64,000 nt of DNA, taken from the NCBI GenBank assembly GCA_013399875.1, contig VXAZ01000404.1, forward strand, positions 348,516-412,515, given 5' to 3'. The first letter of the stretch is position 1. Each line of letters begins with the position of its first letter. Under the pieces are notes generated by a model. The model had not been told where the DNA came from and made no database searches. It saw nothing but the letters and a program-made list of their open reading frames with translations. This DNA comes from Gymnorhina tibicen. Taxonomy: Eukaryota > Chordata > Aves > Passeriformes > Artamidae. Below, piece by piece: positions 28,039 through 42,589 of this stretch. The position numbers were made by a program, and so were the translations under genes.

Positions 28039-28061
28039 AAAAAAAAAAAAAAAAAAAAAAA
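28039..28061. repeat. Poly(A), 23 nt
   Basis: Twenty-three consecutive A followed by an A/C-rich shoulder. It could be the tail of a + strand retroposed sequence, but nothing upstream is recognisable. Confidence 0.85.
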
Positions 28062-31000
28062 CCAAAACACAAAAAACTCCTGTGTTCCAGCAATTTCCAG
28101 TCACTTTTATTTAGACATGATACAACCTGAAGGAAGGCCAATAGATGCTACTAATGTTCATTACTTTAATGAAGATCATTATTTTTGCTGAATGCTGAAT
28201 CGAGAATGGCACCTCCACATAGGCTATGCACATTTGAGAAAGTCTTCATTTTTCTGTTATTGTGTGAAAGAAAGAAAAAAATTTCCTTGATAGTCTCACA
28301 AAAATTTAAAATTCAGGATTTTTAAGCACATGTGACTCTTAAGTGGCAAAATAATTTAGTCCTTTGACAGTATCCAATTTCTGAGCTTTTTCAACTTCAT
28401 CAATTTTTTGCAAACCCCATCTGGGCCCCATTTCTTTCAGGGTGTGGGCTACTGAAGATGGGAGTAAAAGATCTGGGGTTTGAAACATAATGACACAGTA
28501 GTTTATGTTTCATTAAACTGCATAGTCAGGGTTGGTTAAAACCAGATTTATCTGGGAAAATGTCCAAACATCAGGGGTGGGAGAAAAGGCTGCAGCAATG
28601 TTGGTGCTGGAAGTATTGCTGGAGACATCTTCACAGCACTTGGGCTTTCTCTCGCCAGTGTGCACATCTTGTTTGAGAGCAGTCTCCTAGATCTCTCTTT
28701 TTAATTTTTTTTTGGTGTGTGTGTATCCCAAAAGCCAGATAGACTGGTTTCCTTACTCCAGCACCTAAACTTCTGTGGGCCTCAGCCGCTGTGCTGTTGT
28801 GCCAAGGCACTGCCACTTGCTGAACAGGGAAGCTGTGGGTGCCAGCTGACTTGAGATGGGTTTTGAATGACTGCACCTCCCCTGCAAACACCTTCCTGTT
28901 GACAGTGGGGATGAAGTTGTATAACATTTTAGTAATTTATTTCATGACACTCACTGAAGGTTCTTCTGCAGGAACTGACAGTCAGTTTCTCCCTCGGATA
29001 AAGATTAAAGGCACCACAGAGGTCCAGATTCATTGACTGATGCATTTTTATGAAATATGAATGGATAGGCTAATGCCATTTCTTCTTACTGCCCACACAA
29101 GCGGCACATGAAATTAGTAAAAATGAGGGGGAAGAGGGATTCTTGAGGGGCAGGAGTAAATCTGTACTTGGTTTTGCTTCAAGGCAGTAGGTGGTGATTG
29201 CATTACAAATGATTCTGTTGGTCTAGACAAGCAAGTGACAGGAAATAACTTAGAGAAAATGTTTTTGGATCCCCAAAGCATTATCTTTGAGAAGCACAGT
29301 TAGTAATGCTGTTGTGAAAAGAAACCTCCATTTGGACAGACAGCTTGATGTGGGCAAAGCTGCTAATTTGTTTTCAGCTTCAAGGAGATTTAGAGTCTTT
29401 GCATCTTTGGCAGTAACACACAATGTAATTGTCTCCTTTCTCCTTAATCTTCAGTCTGGATGCATTGGCTTAATGTGGCTAGGAGAGGCTGGAATGTTGA
29501 CTGAATTAGCTGCACCAAATAGCTTACCCTAACAGGCGAGGAGAAGTTATTCCAGCACTCTTGACTTTGTAGTATGAGAGGAGAACACTGGCTGTTCTTT
29601 TCATCATTACATCTAGTGGCAGAAACCCTTTTAAGCAGAATGGAAAATAAATTGTGGGGTATGAAAAGGAGGTGACAGAACTAATGTTCTTGCACTGGCA
29701 ACATTACTCAGCTATTAGGGGCTCTCTGTAAATAACAGCTTTGCTTTCATCTATTTTCTGCCTCATTCTTTCACAGAAGTAATTTTGTAACACTACAATT
29801 TTTAAGTACTGCAAAAAAAGCTAACTGTGCACCGGGAGATTTGTTTGCATTCCTTTTATTCAGTTTGGCAGTGTTGGTGGGCAGCAGCTGCTTACACTTT
29901 TGGTACATGTGCCATTCATATATCACTGGTTTAAAACTAGCTCAACTCACCAAAACTACAATCTTCAGCAAAGGGATATAACACATCATTGAGCAATTAA
30001 ATTATTTAGTCAATCCAGTGGTTAAGCTTGGGTCAGCTTTGAAGGGTAAATTTCATTGCTGGGATACATTCTTGGCTATGAATGAATGCATGAATAATCT
30101 GTCTTTGAACCTTAAGATGCACAATAGACACAATAACTCTTGAGTTGAACTCTTGAGAGTGGGCTGATTTATGGGCAGCTGTTGAAAGTGCTCCTAGTCA
30201 AATTATTTTTTAATCTGTGAAGTAGAAACCTGAAGTATATTAATTACTGTATACCATTCCAATGGTAGACAGAAAAAAGCTGTGCAAGTTTTTACAACTG
30301 GTTTTTAATTTATAAATTAAAGATTAAAAGGAAAAAGTAATGATTTTGACATGGTACATTGCCATAAACTGAAAATCACTTGTCAGGGCTCCAGCAGACA
30401 AATAGCTGAAGGCATTGTTGACCTCAGCTGCTCAGCCAGTTGATCTGTGTAAGTTGCCTCCCATTTAGCAGAGGCAGCAGCGGGGAGTGTGCGTGCTCCC
30501 AGTGCTAGCAGGTTCACAGACCTGCGCAAGCCAGTGCTAGTTTCATTTACATTAATGCTGTGATTGCAAGTGACCAAGGATCTGACACACATTTATTTCT
30601 ACCTTCCCTGTTCCAAGGTCCACAGCCTCAAGCAGAGGGCAGGGGCTGATGTACAAGAGGGTGTAACATTCACTACACCAAGATTTGGCCAAGATGGTCT
30701 GCTGGAGGGCACTGTTTGCTAGAAGGGTCAAGAGGTCTCTTTGTGATCAGCAATAGTGGCTTGGCACGGCACCTTTTCAGTGCTGGGGAGGAGGGAACTC
30801 TTTTTGTCTCAGTACCCCTTTCTGAGCTATTGTGTCTACATTACACAGTGCTAACAAGGTTTACTGATTGTTGTAAGGCATTCTGAGTTATTAAAATGTG
30901 TCATGGAAGTTGGGGTTTTTTTGGGAGTTCTGAGAATTAGTTACAGAAGGAGCAATTTGATTTTATTTTCTTTCAGCTAACAGGCCAAGCAGATGGGGAA

Positions 31001-34000
31001 GCAGACCTGGAGTAGTTTTGCTGGCTGGCTGCCACAATTCTGTAAATTTTGATTTGTATGGATATGTAACAGTTTTATTTTTCGCTTTTTGGAAATGTAT
31101 GCCTCTAAGTCTTTGGGAAATTAATCACTGGTTTCCTGTGAAACATGTACTTGTAAAACAAATGTTGTAGCAGTGTGCCATGCAGACCCTGTGTTGTGTC
31201 AATTAGGAAATGTGACATCAGCAAACTCCATAGACTGTCAAAGGCTAAAGCACTTTTCAAAGCATCATTCATTCACAGCTCTCCAGAGAAAGAATTAAAA
31301 AATGACAGAAATTTGAACTGCGGTTCAGTGCAATTTTATTGTTTTTCTTTGCCACTCAAAAGGCACAGGGCTTGCAATTCTACCCAAATGAGAGTTTTAA
31401 TAGCATTTGACCTTGCACTATTTTGTATTTGAAATTAACAAGACATTCATATTTTCAAAATCTGTAGTAATAACCAAGTGTGAGTTGATCAAAACTTGGA
31501 AATCCTAAATTTAAAGTTCCAAGGGAGAAAGAAGAAAAATAAAACCCATGTTTCACCTTTGGTCTGTCTTCCACCACTTCATGGTACTCTCGGCACCTCC
31601 ACACCAGAACAACCTTCAAGAAAAAGTTACTAAAGCATTTATTAACTGTGGTATTGATGATGACGTAGCCGCTAATTACACACCAAGAGAGCTACATTTA
31701 ACAGCAAAAAATGCTAGAAATTTAAGCACATGACTGACAGGCTGGGTCATAGTTCTTTTTTCATAGCTTTTTCCCTGGAAATTTAAAGAACTGAGTTTCT
31801 TACTGCTCACTCAGCATTTGGATCTTCGAGATCAAAAGGCCTTTCCTTCAAAGAGTTTCATGTTGTTATTTAAATGGTAATTGGATCTATCCTCAGCTCG
31901 ACTGTGAGCATTTTAACTTCAGCAGACTTGGGATTTTCATTATTTTCAGTTCTGTGCTTCTAATGAAGGAGGTGATTTGGGCAGTGACAAAGATTAATTG
32001 CAAATTTGGAAGCTAGTTACTAGTGACAAGAGTTTAGGAAGCCACATAGGCTGTTTGAGTAACATGTGGTCCATAATGAATGATTTTGCTGCTCTAATAA
32101 TTTGTCCCTTCTTTATCAGTGACTTTTGCAGCTAGAGTAGTTCTTACTGACAGGTTCATATTTCTGTATAGTGTGGACTGTGAAGTATACATAAAATATG
32201 AGATTTGGTACACTATTTGCCTGCAAACTTTTGGTTTAATGCAGTACTCTCTCAAGAGAAGGTCATGGCCATGAAATGCTGATCTTCAGGGGGGCAGTGC
32301 TTGAAGACCACTAAACTTTGGTGTATACCTTCTACTGTAATCTTCAGTACTTTCTGGTGAAGAGAAAAATGATTGCGACATCATGTCTTTGGGAGACAGA
32401 GCCAACATTTTGCTTTAATTCTTACTGTTTGCTGAACTGGACTTCAGTTCCTCTCTTGTGAAGTCTATTACCTTCAGCTGTCAGTGTGATGAAGCAGCAT
32501 GAAAATTGCTATCCTTGTTATCCAGGAAAGACAGTTTCCCAAGGAGATGTATTGCTGTATGATATCACTATCATCGTAGTAAGTGAAGTACTACTGAAGA
32601 ACATGATGAGACACAAATGTACTTCCTGTGCTTGGTGACTTGGTTTTTATTTTACTCTGGGGAGACCCCAAAACACCCTCAGGTATAAATACCATTAAAG
32701 TGGCTAAACTGTATTTAGGATTAAAATGTCCTTGTGCTAAACATTACACAAGAACCTGCAGACCTGAGTCAAAGAAACAAGTAGTTGAGTGTGACAGTTT
32801 TCAGAACACAACAGTACCACTTCTATGTGTAAAGGAAAGAGGCATCTGCAGAGTCAACACTGGGGTCTTTGTATTGGTGGTGTAGCACCGAGGACTGCAT
32901 TAAAAACCTCTGGTGTTTTCTAATAATATTAGATGTACGTTCCCATTGACAGGCTCATTTTCTTTAGACCACCCAACATCACATCTAACCTGCAGCCTTT
33001 TTTCCCCCACAGTCTCCTTCCTACCCTCCCCCCAAATGTATGGTGCATGTGTATTCATGTTTTTGCTTTCTGTTCACGGAGATATCCAGCTGGGAAAATA
33101 TAGTGTGCACAATACTTTCTGCCTTCAACTGACATTTCTCATAAATTGCAACAGAAACACTGCTATCAGCAGCTAAATAGCAGGTAGAATACAGCTCTAC
33201 ATAGCAAGTCTCAGCAGGACACAGAAACTATGGTTACCAAATTTCCAAAGAGAAAGGGTTGGGAGGGAGAGTTTTTATATAAGAATAACTGGGGAAGGGG
33301 GATGAGAAACATTTTAAATGGATTCATTGAAAGCTGCCTTTTTAAAAAAAAAGGCTTATAGGGGCTGACTCAGTGGCTTCACATTTGCTTTTTTGCTGAA
33401 TTGTTGTTTTAGAAGACCTCACAAGAGGTTTCTATTATAAGCAATGCAAAACAGTCTTTCCTAGTTGGTTCTTAAAAACACCCCTACCCTCCACACACAT
33501 TCCTTGAAATACTTTTTGGAAAATATGTAATACTTAACTGCTGCTGTAGTATAAAGTGTTTATGACAGAAAGCCTGGGTCAGCCACAGTGCGTTTATGGT
33601 TTGGTGGAAATAGACTAGTAAATATCATTATGTTCCTAATCACAGGATTTAATAAGTTTCATTTTGCCCTCAGCTCTAGTCAAACTCAAATCTTGACTGG
33701 AAAAGGCTAGAAAACAACCTCACAGCACCGTATAGAAAATATAACACAGTATTTATGGACTTAGGATTTTGTAGGTTTTTTCATGTCTGAGTTTTTGCTG
33801 GTTTTCGGAGTTTTGTTGTTTTGGGAGTTTTTTTAGTTGGTTTGGGGAGGGTATTAAGTCGGATGAGATCTCGTTTATCACAGGTTGGTGTGTTCTTTGT
33901 GACCACAGCAGAAAGGGCAGGAAACAATGATCTTAGGTTGTGGCAAGAGAGATTCAGGTGATATACTACAAAAGCATTTCTAACAGCAAGGATAATGAGG

Positions 34001-34171
34001 CTGTGGAGTAGGTTGTGTAGCAGCTTGTAGAGTCTGCCATTAGAGAAAAACCTGTATGAACATTTTCCAGGATAGATGCTGACACTGCTTCAGAAGTAAG
34101 AGGGGTGGACTGGGCAACTCCAGAAGTCTTCTTCACTCTGTAGAAGCGAGAGAGAGCGGGGTAGTTCGTAA

Positions 34172-34210
34172 TTGTGTTTAGTTTTTGTTTTGGGGTTTTG
34201 TTTTGTTTTG
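34172..34210. repeat. T/G low-complexity tract
   Basis: GTTTTTGTTTTGG-type words, similar to those at 16991 and 26875; a weaker version lies near 33780-33845. Confidence 0.6.
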
Positions 34211-37200
34211 ATATTTTTTACTTCCCACATGGAGATTTCCTAGGAAATTGGGACATGGTGTGTCACCTTCTTCCTTCTTTTTCCCTTAGATTAAAAATTA
34301 GTTGAACAGCATTAGTGAAATATTTTTCAATGGCCATAAAAAGGAAATTGTTCTGCCTAAAACCAGGGCTATATATAAATTATAGCAGACAGCTATTAAT
34401 CAAGGGCTCATGGGAACTAAATACAGAACAGAGAACAATCCTCTTATGGACAGCCTAGTAATGAAGACCAACTGTTGAATCCATACAGCTAAAGGAAGAA
34501 TAAGGAGAGAATGCAGGTATTCTTTGCTGGAAAGTTACCCCTATGCTTGGCTTAAGCTTTAATTTTTCATACCAGTATCTGGCTAGTAAATACCTCATCA
34601 TTTTGAAGGATGCTTCTCCATTAACCTTTGCATTTGTGCAACATAATCTTTTAAAGCTGTCTTATGAGGAAAGAGGGAAGGCAGTGTTATAAACATAGTA
34701 CAGAATACTGAGATCCAAGAATGCCATCAAGTCTGAGTGAGGCACATAAATAACACTAATCTTCCTTCTGTGAGGACAGCTCTTGGTTTCAGTTTGGAGG
34801 GTAATGAGGATATACTGCTCTTCTTCAGTTTATCAAACTATTTTCAATGGAATGTTTTTCTAGCAGTAAATCTTCATTAGCATTTTTTGTTTGTTTCTTC
34901 GAGTACTATTGGTTGTACACTGAGTTTTCCTTGGAGAGAATGAAAAAAAACAACTCTTCAAGGTCTCAAAGAGTTGGCCAGGTCTATTTTATATATGCCA
35001 TCCATAAGACAGTTGGCAGGCAGCCTTCAAGAGTCAGAGTTTTGCTCTTAGTCTTCCCACTTTTCTCATTCTCCCTACCATCCAATGATAATAGTATTTA
35101 AGGTTTTCCTAGTTTTGTGTTGTTTTCCCTGTAGCTGATTTCCCCGTGACAGAGAAAGAGTAATAGTGAGCTTTACCACTAATGTTCTCTTTGATTCTTC
35201 CTTCATTTGGGTTCTTTCCGCAGTCTTCCCTTGCACCCCTAAAGTTTTATGAAGTCTAAATATCCCATATGAATTTCTCAGTTGGTCAGCCATATAGTTT
35301 TGTCAAAGGGCAGTCATTATCCATTTGGTTATCTAACCATGAATCTCCTTGGCAGAATGAACTAGTTTACAAATGTGTTACATTTCTCTCTGTCCAGACT
35401 CTCTAAAAGAAAGAGGATGTTTTCTCATGGACATCAAGAGAAAACCCCATACTTCTTTAATTGTGTAGGCAGATAGTTTACTAATCTCCCATTGGGAAGA
35501 CCTTTAAGAAAAAAGACCTTTAACCAATAACCACATAACTTCTGATTGTGCCTGCTATACTCTCTAGGCGGGACAGGTGAGATATGGAGTCAGAAAAGTA
35601 AGTTTAAAGCAGTTTAGAATCTAGACTCGATTTCATCCTTTGTATCTGCATTGACTACCATTGTGAGTCTCTGAAATGCACATAAATTTGGAAGGTTCTT
35701 TATGAAATGCCTTTGCTTTCAAAAACAAAGACCAAAAATCGGCTTAAATCTTACTGGAAGCATTCTTCCTTGACTGTCATGTGACTGTTAAATATTGGAG
35801 AGAATAAATTACCTTTCTACTTTCTGAATGTTTCTGACAGCCTTCTGTGTGTAGGGTACAGCCTCCTATCCATGGAGGTCTATGGGCTCATTTTCAGCAA
35901 TTCCCAAATATACTGGAAGTGGGCATATTAAACACCTAAAGACAGACATAGCAGAGAAAAAATAAGTCTTAATTTTTCTAAAACACTGGCTGTTTACTTG
36001 TGAAATTTAAAAGTACCTGAAATAAACTAAGTGGATTTAATCTTACATGGAATTATTTCTGAACTATCTTAATCTAGCTACTGAAAGAATCACTTTGCAG
36101 TCTTTTAGTTTAAGGATGTTTTATTACCAGTTGCCAGTTTTTCAAGTTTACCAGATTTCCCTTTTGTCATTTTTTGTCTCAAGTAAGAGTCAAGTCTTTA
36201 GTCTATAGGTGATTAAAATTTTAAAAATCAGAAAAAAAGAGAAACTCTTTGAAAGGAATAGTTGTTAAATTCATATTTAGGAAATACAGATTGTTTCATG
36301 AGTGTGCTTATATCTTCAGGATCCTATCATCAGTGTAAACAACGTACCTATAGTCCTTGTGAACTCTTTGGTGAAGGTTGCATTTCTAATGGAACAAATG
36401 CAAATTTTTGTGTTCTTAGAAATAGTTCCCAGTCACCCAGCAATTTATCAAGAAAGGGAAAAAAGGGCCTTTTCAGAGGACAGAAGCTAAAAGTAATATA
36501 AGCTTGCAAATCTTAGAGAAAAGTTAGACTGCATCTGTTGGGCAACAGGGAATCTTTGCCCAAGAGGTTTTTTGATAGAATCCTGCTGTTTTCAAAACAT
36601 TCAAATGAAGGGTAAAGGTAGCAGCTTTCTGCCAGCCTACCAATCCTATCAGCTGGAAAGAGATCACAAAAACCTGACGTGGATTTCTTTTGGTGTAGCT
36701 CTTGTGTTGCCTGCAGCCTTCTTCCTTGGAATCTGATTCATTTCACCAAGCAGCCTTTTTATCTGTCTGTCCCCAAAAGGTTTCCTACTAAAAAGCGAAT
36801 GTTTCTGATTGTGCATGGGCCTATGCAAAATAAAATAAGGCTTCTCAAAAGTAAGATGCTAAGTGGATTTGGGCTATCTCTAGTATGGTGAAGGGAAAAA
36901 GACAAACCCTCTACAAATGTTTTCCGTGGACACTGATTAAAATCCTAGTTTACTTTCCTTCTTTTGAGTAGTCTGGTAGCCATTTTAGAAAGTTTCAGAT
37001 CTCTGTTAACAAGAATATATCAGTTCCTATTGTTAAATCTTCAGTCTTCAAATCTCCACTGGTATTTCTTGTTTCAAAGGGAAGTCTGTTCCTTCTGTAG
37101 AGTTTTCATAGCTAATTGTAATTTTCTTTCTCAAAATGACATTTGCAGAAGATTTTCAACCAGAACTGGAAAGGTGTTCCAGGAGAAAACATCCCCTTAC

Positions 37201-37851
37201 CAATGGACACCAGTCCTACTTTTGTTCTGTTCCCAAAAGAGGCAGAAAGACCTCTATGTTCTTGTGTCCCTTAACACTCAAACGGATGTATGGTCTTACT
37301 TTTATTTCAAGTACTCTGTCGCAGAGGAGAGTCTATGAGAAGAAATCCAGCCTCTGTAATCTATGCAATTATTTGAATAAAACACTCAAAGATCATTGGG
37401 AGAACCTCTGAACACAGTGAAACTGTGAGGAAAAGGTGCTGCAGCCTTGGCTGCCTTCTGGGTGAGGAGAGAGGCTTCTGCCAGAGATTTGAAAAAGGCA
37501 GCCAACTGTCATTCCTTTCACACCTTCCCGAAGTGTTACAAACTTCTTGCTGTGGCATCTGTTGTTACTGCATTTGGTTGTCTACTGCTCAGAGATGCAG
37601 TTCATCAACAGGAACCCATGGGTGGAGACACATGGAGGTCTGACTTTTTTTCCTCATTGCTACCCTTCCTTTGTCAGTGCTGCTTTTTTTTACCTGATGA
37701 AATGCCCTGACTCTGAGATATTCTACTTTATTCTTCCTTTTAAGTGGCCTTAATCTGCTGGTGAATATTGCACAGGAAGCATAAGAGAACAAAAAACAAG
37801 TATAGTATCACTTTTTGCTGATTACTTTTGTGGTTTCAGATGGTCATCTTC

Positions 37852-38445
37852 ATAAAATCATAGAATATGCTGAGTTGGAAGGGACCCACAAGGATCATCA
37901 AGTCCAATTCCTGGCCTTATGCAGGACACCCCAATAGTCGCACCATGTGCCTGAGAACATTGTTCAAATATTTCTTGAATTCTGTCAGCATTGACGCTGT
38001 GACCACTTCCCTGGGCAGCCTGTTCCAGTGCCCAATCACCCTCTCGGCGAAGAACCTTATCCTGATATCCAACCTAAACCTCCCCTGACACAATTTTAGG
38101 CCATTCCCTCAGGTCCTGTCACTGTCACCAGAGAGAACAGATCAGTGCCTGCCCCTCCTCTTCCCCTCACAAGGAAGTTGTAACTGCAGTGAGGTCTCCC
38201 CTCAGTCTCCTCCAGGCTGAACAGACCAAGTGACCTCAGCCACTCCTCACACGCTTCCCCTCAAGGCCCTGCACCATCCCCGTGCCNTCCCTTTCTGTGG
38301 CTCTGCTCTCCAGCCTCTCATTCCTCAGTCTGTCTGTACATCCAGGGTTGCCATGTCCTAGATGCAGAATCTGGCACTTTCGCTTGTAAAACTTTATATG
38401 GTGGGTGCTTACCCATCTCCTCAGGCAACCTTGTCTCCTGAAATG
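37852..38445 (-). mobile_element. CR1 LINE, 3' part, antisense, 5'-truncated
   Basis: Reading the + strand, it begins ATCATAGAAT, then GAGTTGGAAGGGACC and GATCATCAAGTCCAA, the reverse complement of the CR1 3' end, so the element points to the - strand. Downstream it carries CR1-like words CTGGGCAGCCTGTTCCAGTG, GAGGTCTCCCCTCAG, CTCCAGGCTGAACAG and, after an apparent internal deletion, GATGCAGAATCTGGCACTT. CR1 elements are typically truncated at the 5' end on insertion. The far boundary (about 38445) is approximate. An N lies at 38287. Confidence 0.88.
38287..38287. other. Ambiguous base (N)
   Basis: A single N lies inside the CR1 copy. Confidence 0.98.
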
Positions 38446-41400
38446 GAAGGCTCCTCTTTATAAGGCAGGGAGGTGAGTTAAAAGATTCTAACCATATAAA
38501 AAATGTGCAGAGCCAAGAGCAGGAGAGCAGTCTTACCATGCAGTTGTCTCCCAGCCAGTAGGAGGGCGAATATCCACCCCAGTGAACCACCTCAATCTCT
38601 AGGGCTATACGAAAAAGTGCATTGGCTAAATGTATATATGAAACTGCATTCACAGATTAGGACTGAGGGAGCTAGATTTTATATGGGTTTGATACATCAC
38701 ACTGGCATTTCATGAAAGGGGACGTCCATTTGAGATATGCAGATTATTCCATGTAGTAAATGGTGGCATCGTTTCCCTTGCTTCCACCCTGACAGAAACC
38801 ATTAGCTGTAGTGGATTAGCTGCTGTCTGAGTGGAAGTTGTTCTGACAAAGATGATCGTGTAAGGAGTGAGCTGTAGTTTTATATTAGGAGAGAGATCAG
38901 AAAACTAATGCATCATAGGATTTTAAGAGAAAGAACAAAACACTCCCAGAAGTCTTGCTTTTGTGGCCTGTCAGAAGCAGCTTTCTTTGTGTGGCCAGAA
39001 AGAACATAAATGACAATAAAACATGGAGTGAGGAATTCTACTTAATCTGACTAAATGCTGTACATAAAGTCTTTGTCAGTCTTTTCTGCTCCTGCTGTTA
39101 CAGGCATATATTTTCAGGCATTCAGTTCGTTTCCCTGTCCCTCTTGCTCCTAGTCAGGGGTTGCAAAAATTCAAATTTGTTGATATTTTCAGTATCATAA
39201 ATAGAGAGTGAAGGGTAATACTAGTACGACCCTAGTTCAGACATGACATTTCTTTCCTTTCCCCTCCCCGCATCAGTTATACTGCATTACTAAGCACAAT
39301 CCACAGCGTAGTGGTGATCAAATTTACAAGCACTGTCGTCACAAAGATGGGAAATGAAAATGTTTCTTGCCAAAATTTATGAAGAAGTAGCAGGTGAGGC
39401 ATGGAAATCAGAATTAGGCCCTCGGGGCTTTTGGTCAGTGTATGGTGTACTCTCCAGCACAAATCTGCATAACAGAATGAAGGGAAGGGCTTTCCTCATT
39501 AATTCATGTGACAAGGAAGTGAAACAAACCACACAGCTTGTACTACAAAGTTTTTATTGCTTCATAAATTTTATTGAGATAGAAATTAACCAGTTTCCTC
39601 TGTGTTTTAAAAGAATCTGTTTGTGTTTATTGACACAGGGGAAACTCATCTGTGTTCAAGAATAGATCTGTTTTCTGTTAGAAAAGGCTGCACTTCAGAG
39701 AATTTTTTAGTGGTATAATGTATTAACTTGACACACCATGCTTAAGAATCTGTGGTTTGGGATTTTTAATTTAACAGCAACAGTTTTTTCTACCTGGTTG
39801 GTTTTATGATACGCAGTGAAGTATCATGAAAGAGGTATTGAATTATAAGAAAACCACTCTGAGCTGCAACAGATGTGTCAAAGTCAAGAAATATTTATAT
39901 GCATTTCCAAAAATTTTTCAGCACTGCACCCACATTAGGTCTGCTGCCATGTTTATTGAACATTTGAACTATGTTTCCCTGCTCATTTAGGGAGGATTGT
40001 TTAGGCATGGGCATCTTATGTTCTGGCAAACATATTCAGGATTGTCTTTCATTTAAGCTGTATTATTCATTAAGGCTTTTAAGCTGCCCAAATACATGCA
40101 GAACTTACACAGCTTTATTTGGGTTTCCATACAGACATGTCCATATTTGAAATGGAAGCTTAATGATCTGTGACTATCTGAAAAATGAAAACGTATAGGC
40201 AGAGCCCTTGAAACGTCACCCATCTTTTTTCACTTATTTTTACAATAATGATTGTACAAGATGGGATTTGCATCTCTGAGCAATGAGTTAAATACTTCCA
40301 AATCTCCTTGAAATCAATCTTGTGTGTTCATGCATGGAGATTGAAAACCATGACTTTGAGATTTACGTTCTGTGAATAAAATTTACGTTCCCTGAAAAGC
40401 AAAGAAGGCTGTCATTTCATGCTTCCTAACCTTCATTGTCTATTTCACTTCAGCAGAAACCCCATGCGCCTGCGCACAGTCTTGAAGAACAGCTTTCTGC
40501 TCTGTCGATTTTTGTTTTATAAAAGCCCTATTTTCTTTATTGCATTTGCCTATTACATCTGTAAAATTTATTTAAGTTGTGAACAAATTTCTTTTTGGGC
40601 TTGGAGTCCGAAGGAACAACAACCATTGGGCTGTTGGTAGAAGATTTGTTGGCTATGACTGTTCATTAAATGGTAAGGGTCTGTGGGTGAGGCTAGCCGT
40701 CTAAAGCTGCTCTGAGTAGGTGGGTTATGGGCTGTACTTAGTGAATATACATCATCAGAGAGATAAATGTGCTTCAGCAGCCTTTTGTTTTGTTCAGCTA
40801 AAATGGGTGTTGATTTTGGAAAGCTCAGCAAAATCACTGTCATTTTTCTAAATTAGATATCATTCAGAGCACCCATGAAAAACAGCTTTTAGGTTAAATA
40901 TAGCAGCATTACTTGTCAGCTTTGTAAGTTGACAAGAATAGCATTACATTTATTTCCCTTAAAAAAACACGCTCAAGCTGAACACAGTGCCTGTGAGTGA
41001 AAGCTAATTGACAGCACTGTAAACAGGAATCCTTGCACACTGCAAGCCCTGTACAGTCCCAGGTGCTGCAGTGCTTACCTTTTCACACTGCTTGGCTGGT
41101 TTTTCTCAGTCACGTTTTATGTCCCTGTAGGGACAAGAAATTTAATGTTGGTACTATTTAAAAGAAAGGAAATAAAAGAATATTCGTAAGGATAAAAACT
41201 TGAGTTACTAATACTGTAACTGTTTGAGCCGCAGTGTCTACATAAATAAATTGAAAGGCCCGCTGTATTTTTACTTTTTATTATGCTATTCCAGCCCCAG
41301 TGCTCACTGCTCTGTTTATTCAGATGTCCACCAAAATAACTGTGAAACTTCATCTTCAGTACAATCTGAAAACAAGCTATTTGATGGACTACGAATTATG

Positions 41401-41863
41401 AGTTCTTCTCATTCTTCAGGGCATAAATATGCTTTCAGCTGAAAGCCGGGGAGGGAGGGGAATCCTTCATTTGAAACAAGCTTTTAGTCTGCACTTGATC
41501 TCCTCTGGTTTTGTATGAAAAGCCACATTGGACTGAATGACAGCTGAAAAGGCGAGCTGCTGTGTCAGAGGATTTAGCAGAAGGAAACTGCTGTTCTTTC
41601 AGTCAGCACCTTCCCAGAAAGCTCTCTGGGTCTTATATCAGTTCAGTGCACTTGTGAAGTCCAAACACTAAAAATATGTTTATGAAACAGTTTAATTGAA
41701 AATACATTTCACTGCCTTAGTACTGAGATTCAGGTTTAAGAAAGTAAATAAGTCTTCATTTATGCATACAAATTTCTTATCTGTAATTTAAAATGGGATA
41801 ATCCTTCCCTAAAAGCTGAAGTTACAATGGCAGAATCATCTAAGGCTACAGCTAAGTTAATTT

Positions 41864-41920
41864 AAAAAAACCCATCACCATCCCCCCCAAAAAAACAACC
41901 ACAAAAAGCCCAAAAAGACA
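41864..41920. repeat. A/C-rich low-complexity tract
   Basis: Poly(A) and poly(C) runs with ACAACCACAAAAAGCCC-type words. Its CCCCCCC-AAAAAAA core is shared with the tract at 52191; a near copy is at 48034. Confidence 0.75.
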
Positions 41921-42589
41921 AGGAAGAGTTTGTCAACAGTAAAATCTAGTCATGTTAAACAATATTGAAATTCTTACACAAAAAGGGTTTTTGTGTATGT
42001 GGTGACAGCACTTTTTGGTGGTATTAAGATTTATGCATGCAGCTGAAATCATACAGAGTTGTCTAAAATTAAGAGTTATAATGTAGGGTGAACATTTTCA
42101 AAGACAAGTCGCTATTCTTCCATGTCACACATGTAAAAGTCCCACTTAAATGATCTTCAGACTTCAGAACAACACTAGGAAAAAATAATGACGTCATGAT
42201 TAATTCTGAAAGTTTTCCCATTTTGAGCACAATGTGATATTGATCTTGAAATACTATAGGGTGACTAAAGAAGAAAATATCCATTTTTCCACAGTTAACA
42301 TAGCACAATTCCACTAGGGATATTTTTAATCAAATCTGTTATGGTCACTGGTTTTCTAATACACAAGCTATGTTATGGTACATGACAACATTTGTATGAC
42401 AGTTCTGTGTGACTGAAACGTTATCCTTTTTGGTGTGCATAAAATTATCTTCAAAAATCTCTCTTAGTATGTAAGGATGACAATTCTGTTTATGTCAGTG
42501 TTGTACCTTTCTTTCACATAAGTCTGAGTCTAAGGACTGATCTTTGTTACCTATGATTATTAGCAATTAGGAATGTGTTACTTTCAAGA

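Noticed and set aside
28039..28061. Poly(A) as the tail of a processed pseudogene
   Set aside because: No gene-like sequence or target-site duplication could be recognised upstream; kept only as a simple repeat.
36964..37710. Cluster of overlapping + strand open frames up to 124 codons
   Set aside because: Several frames are open together, none has a recognisable domain, and no acceptor and donor pair fits the ZNF608 frame; chance is the simplest reading.
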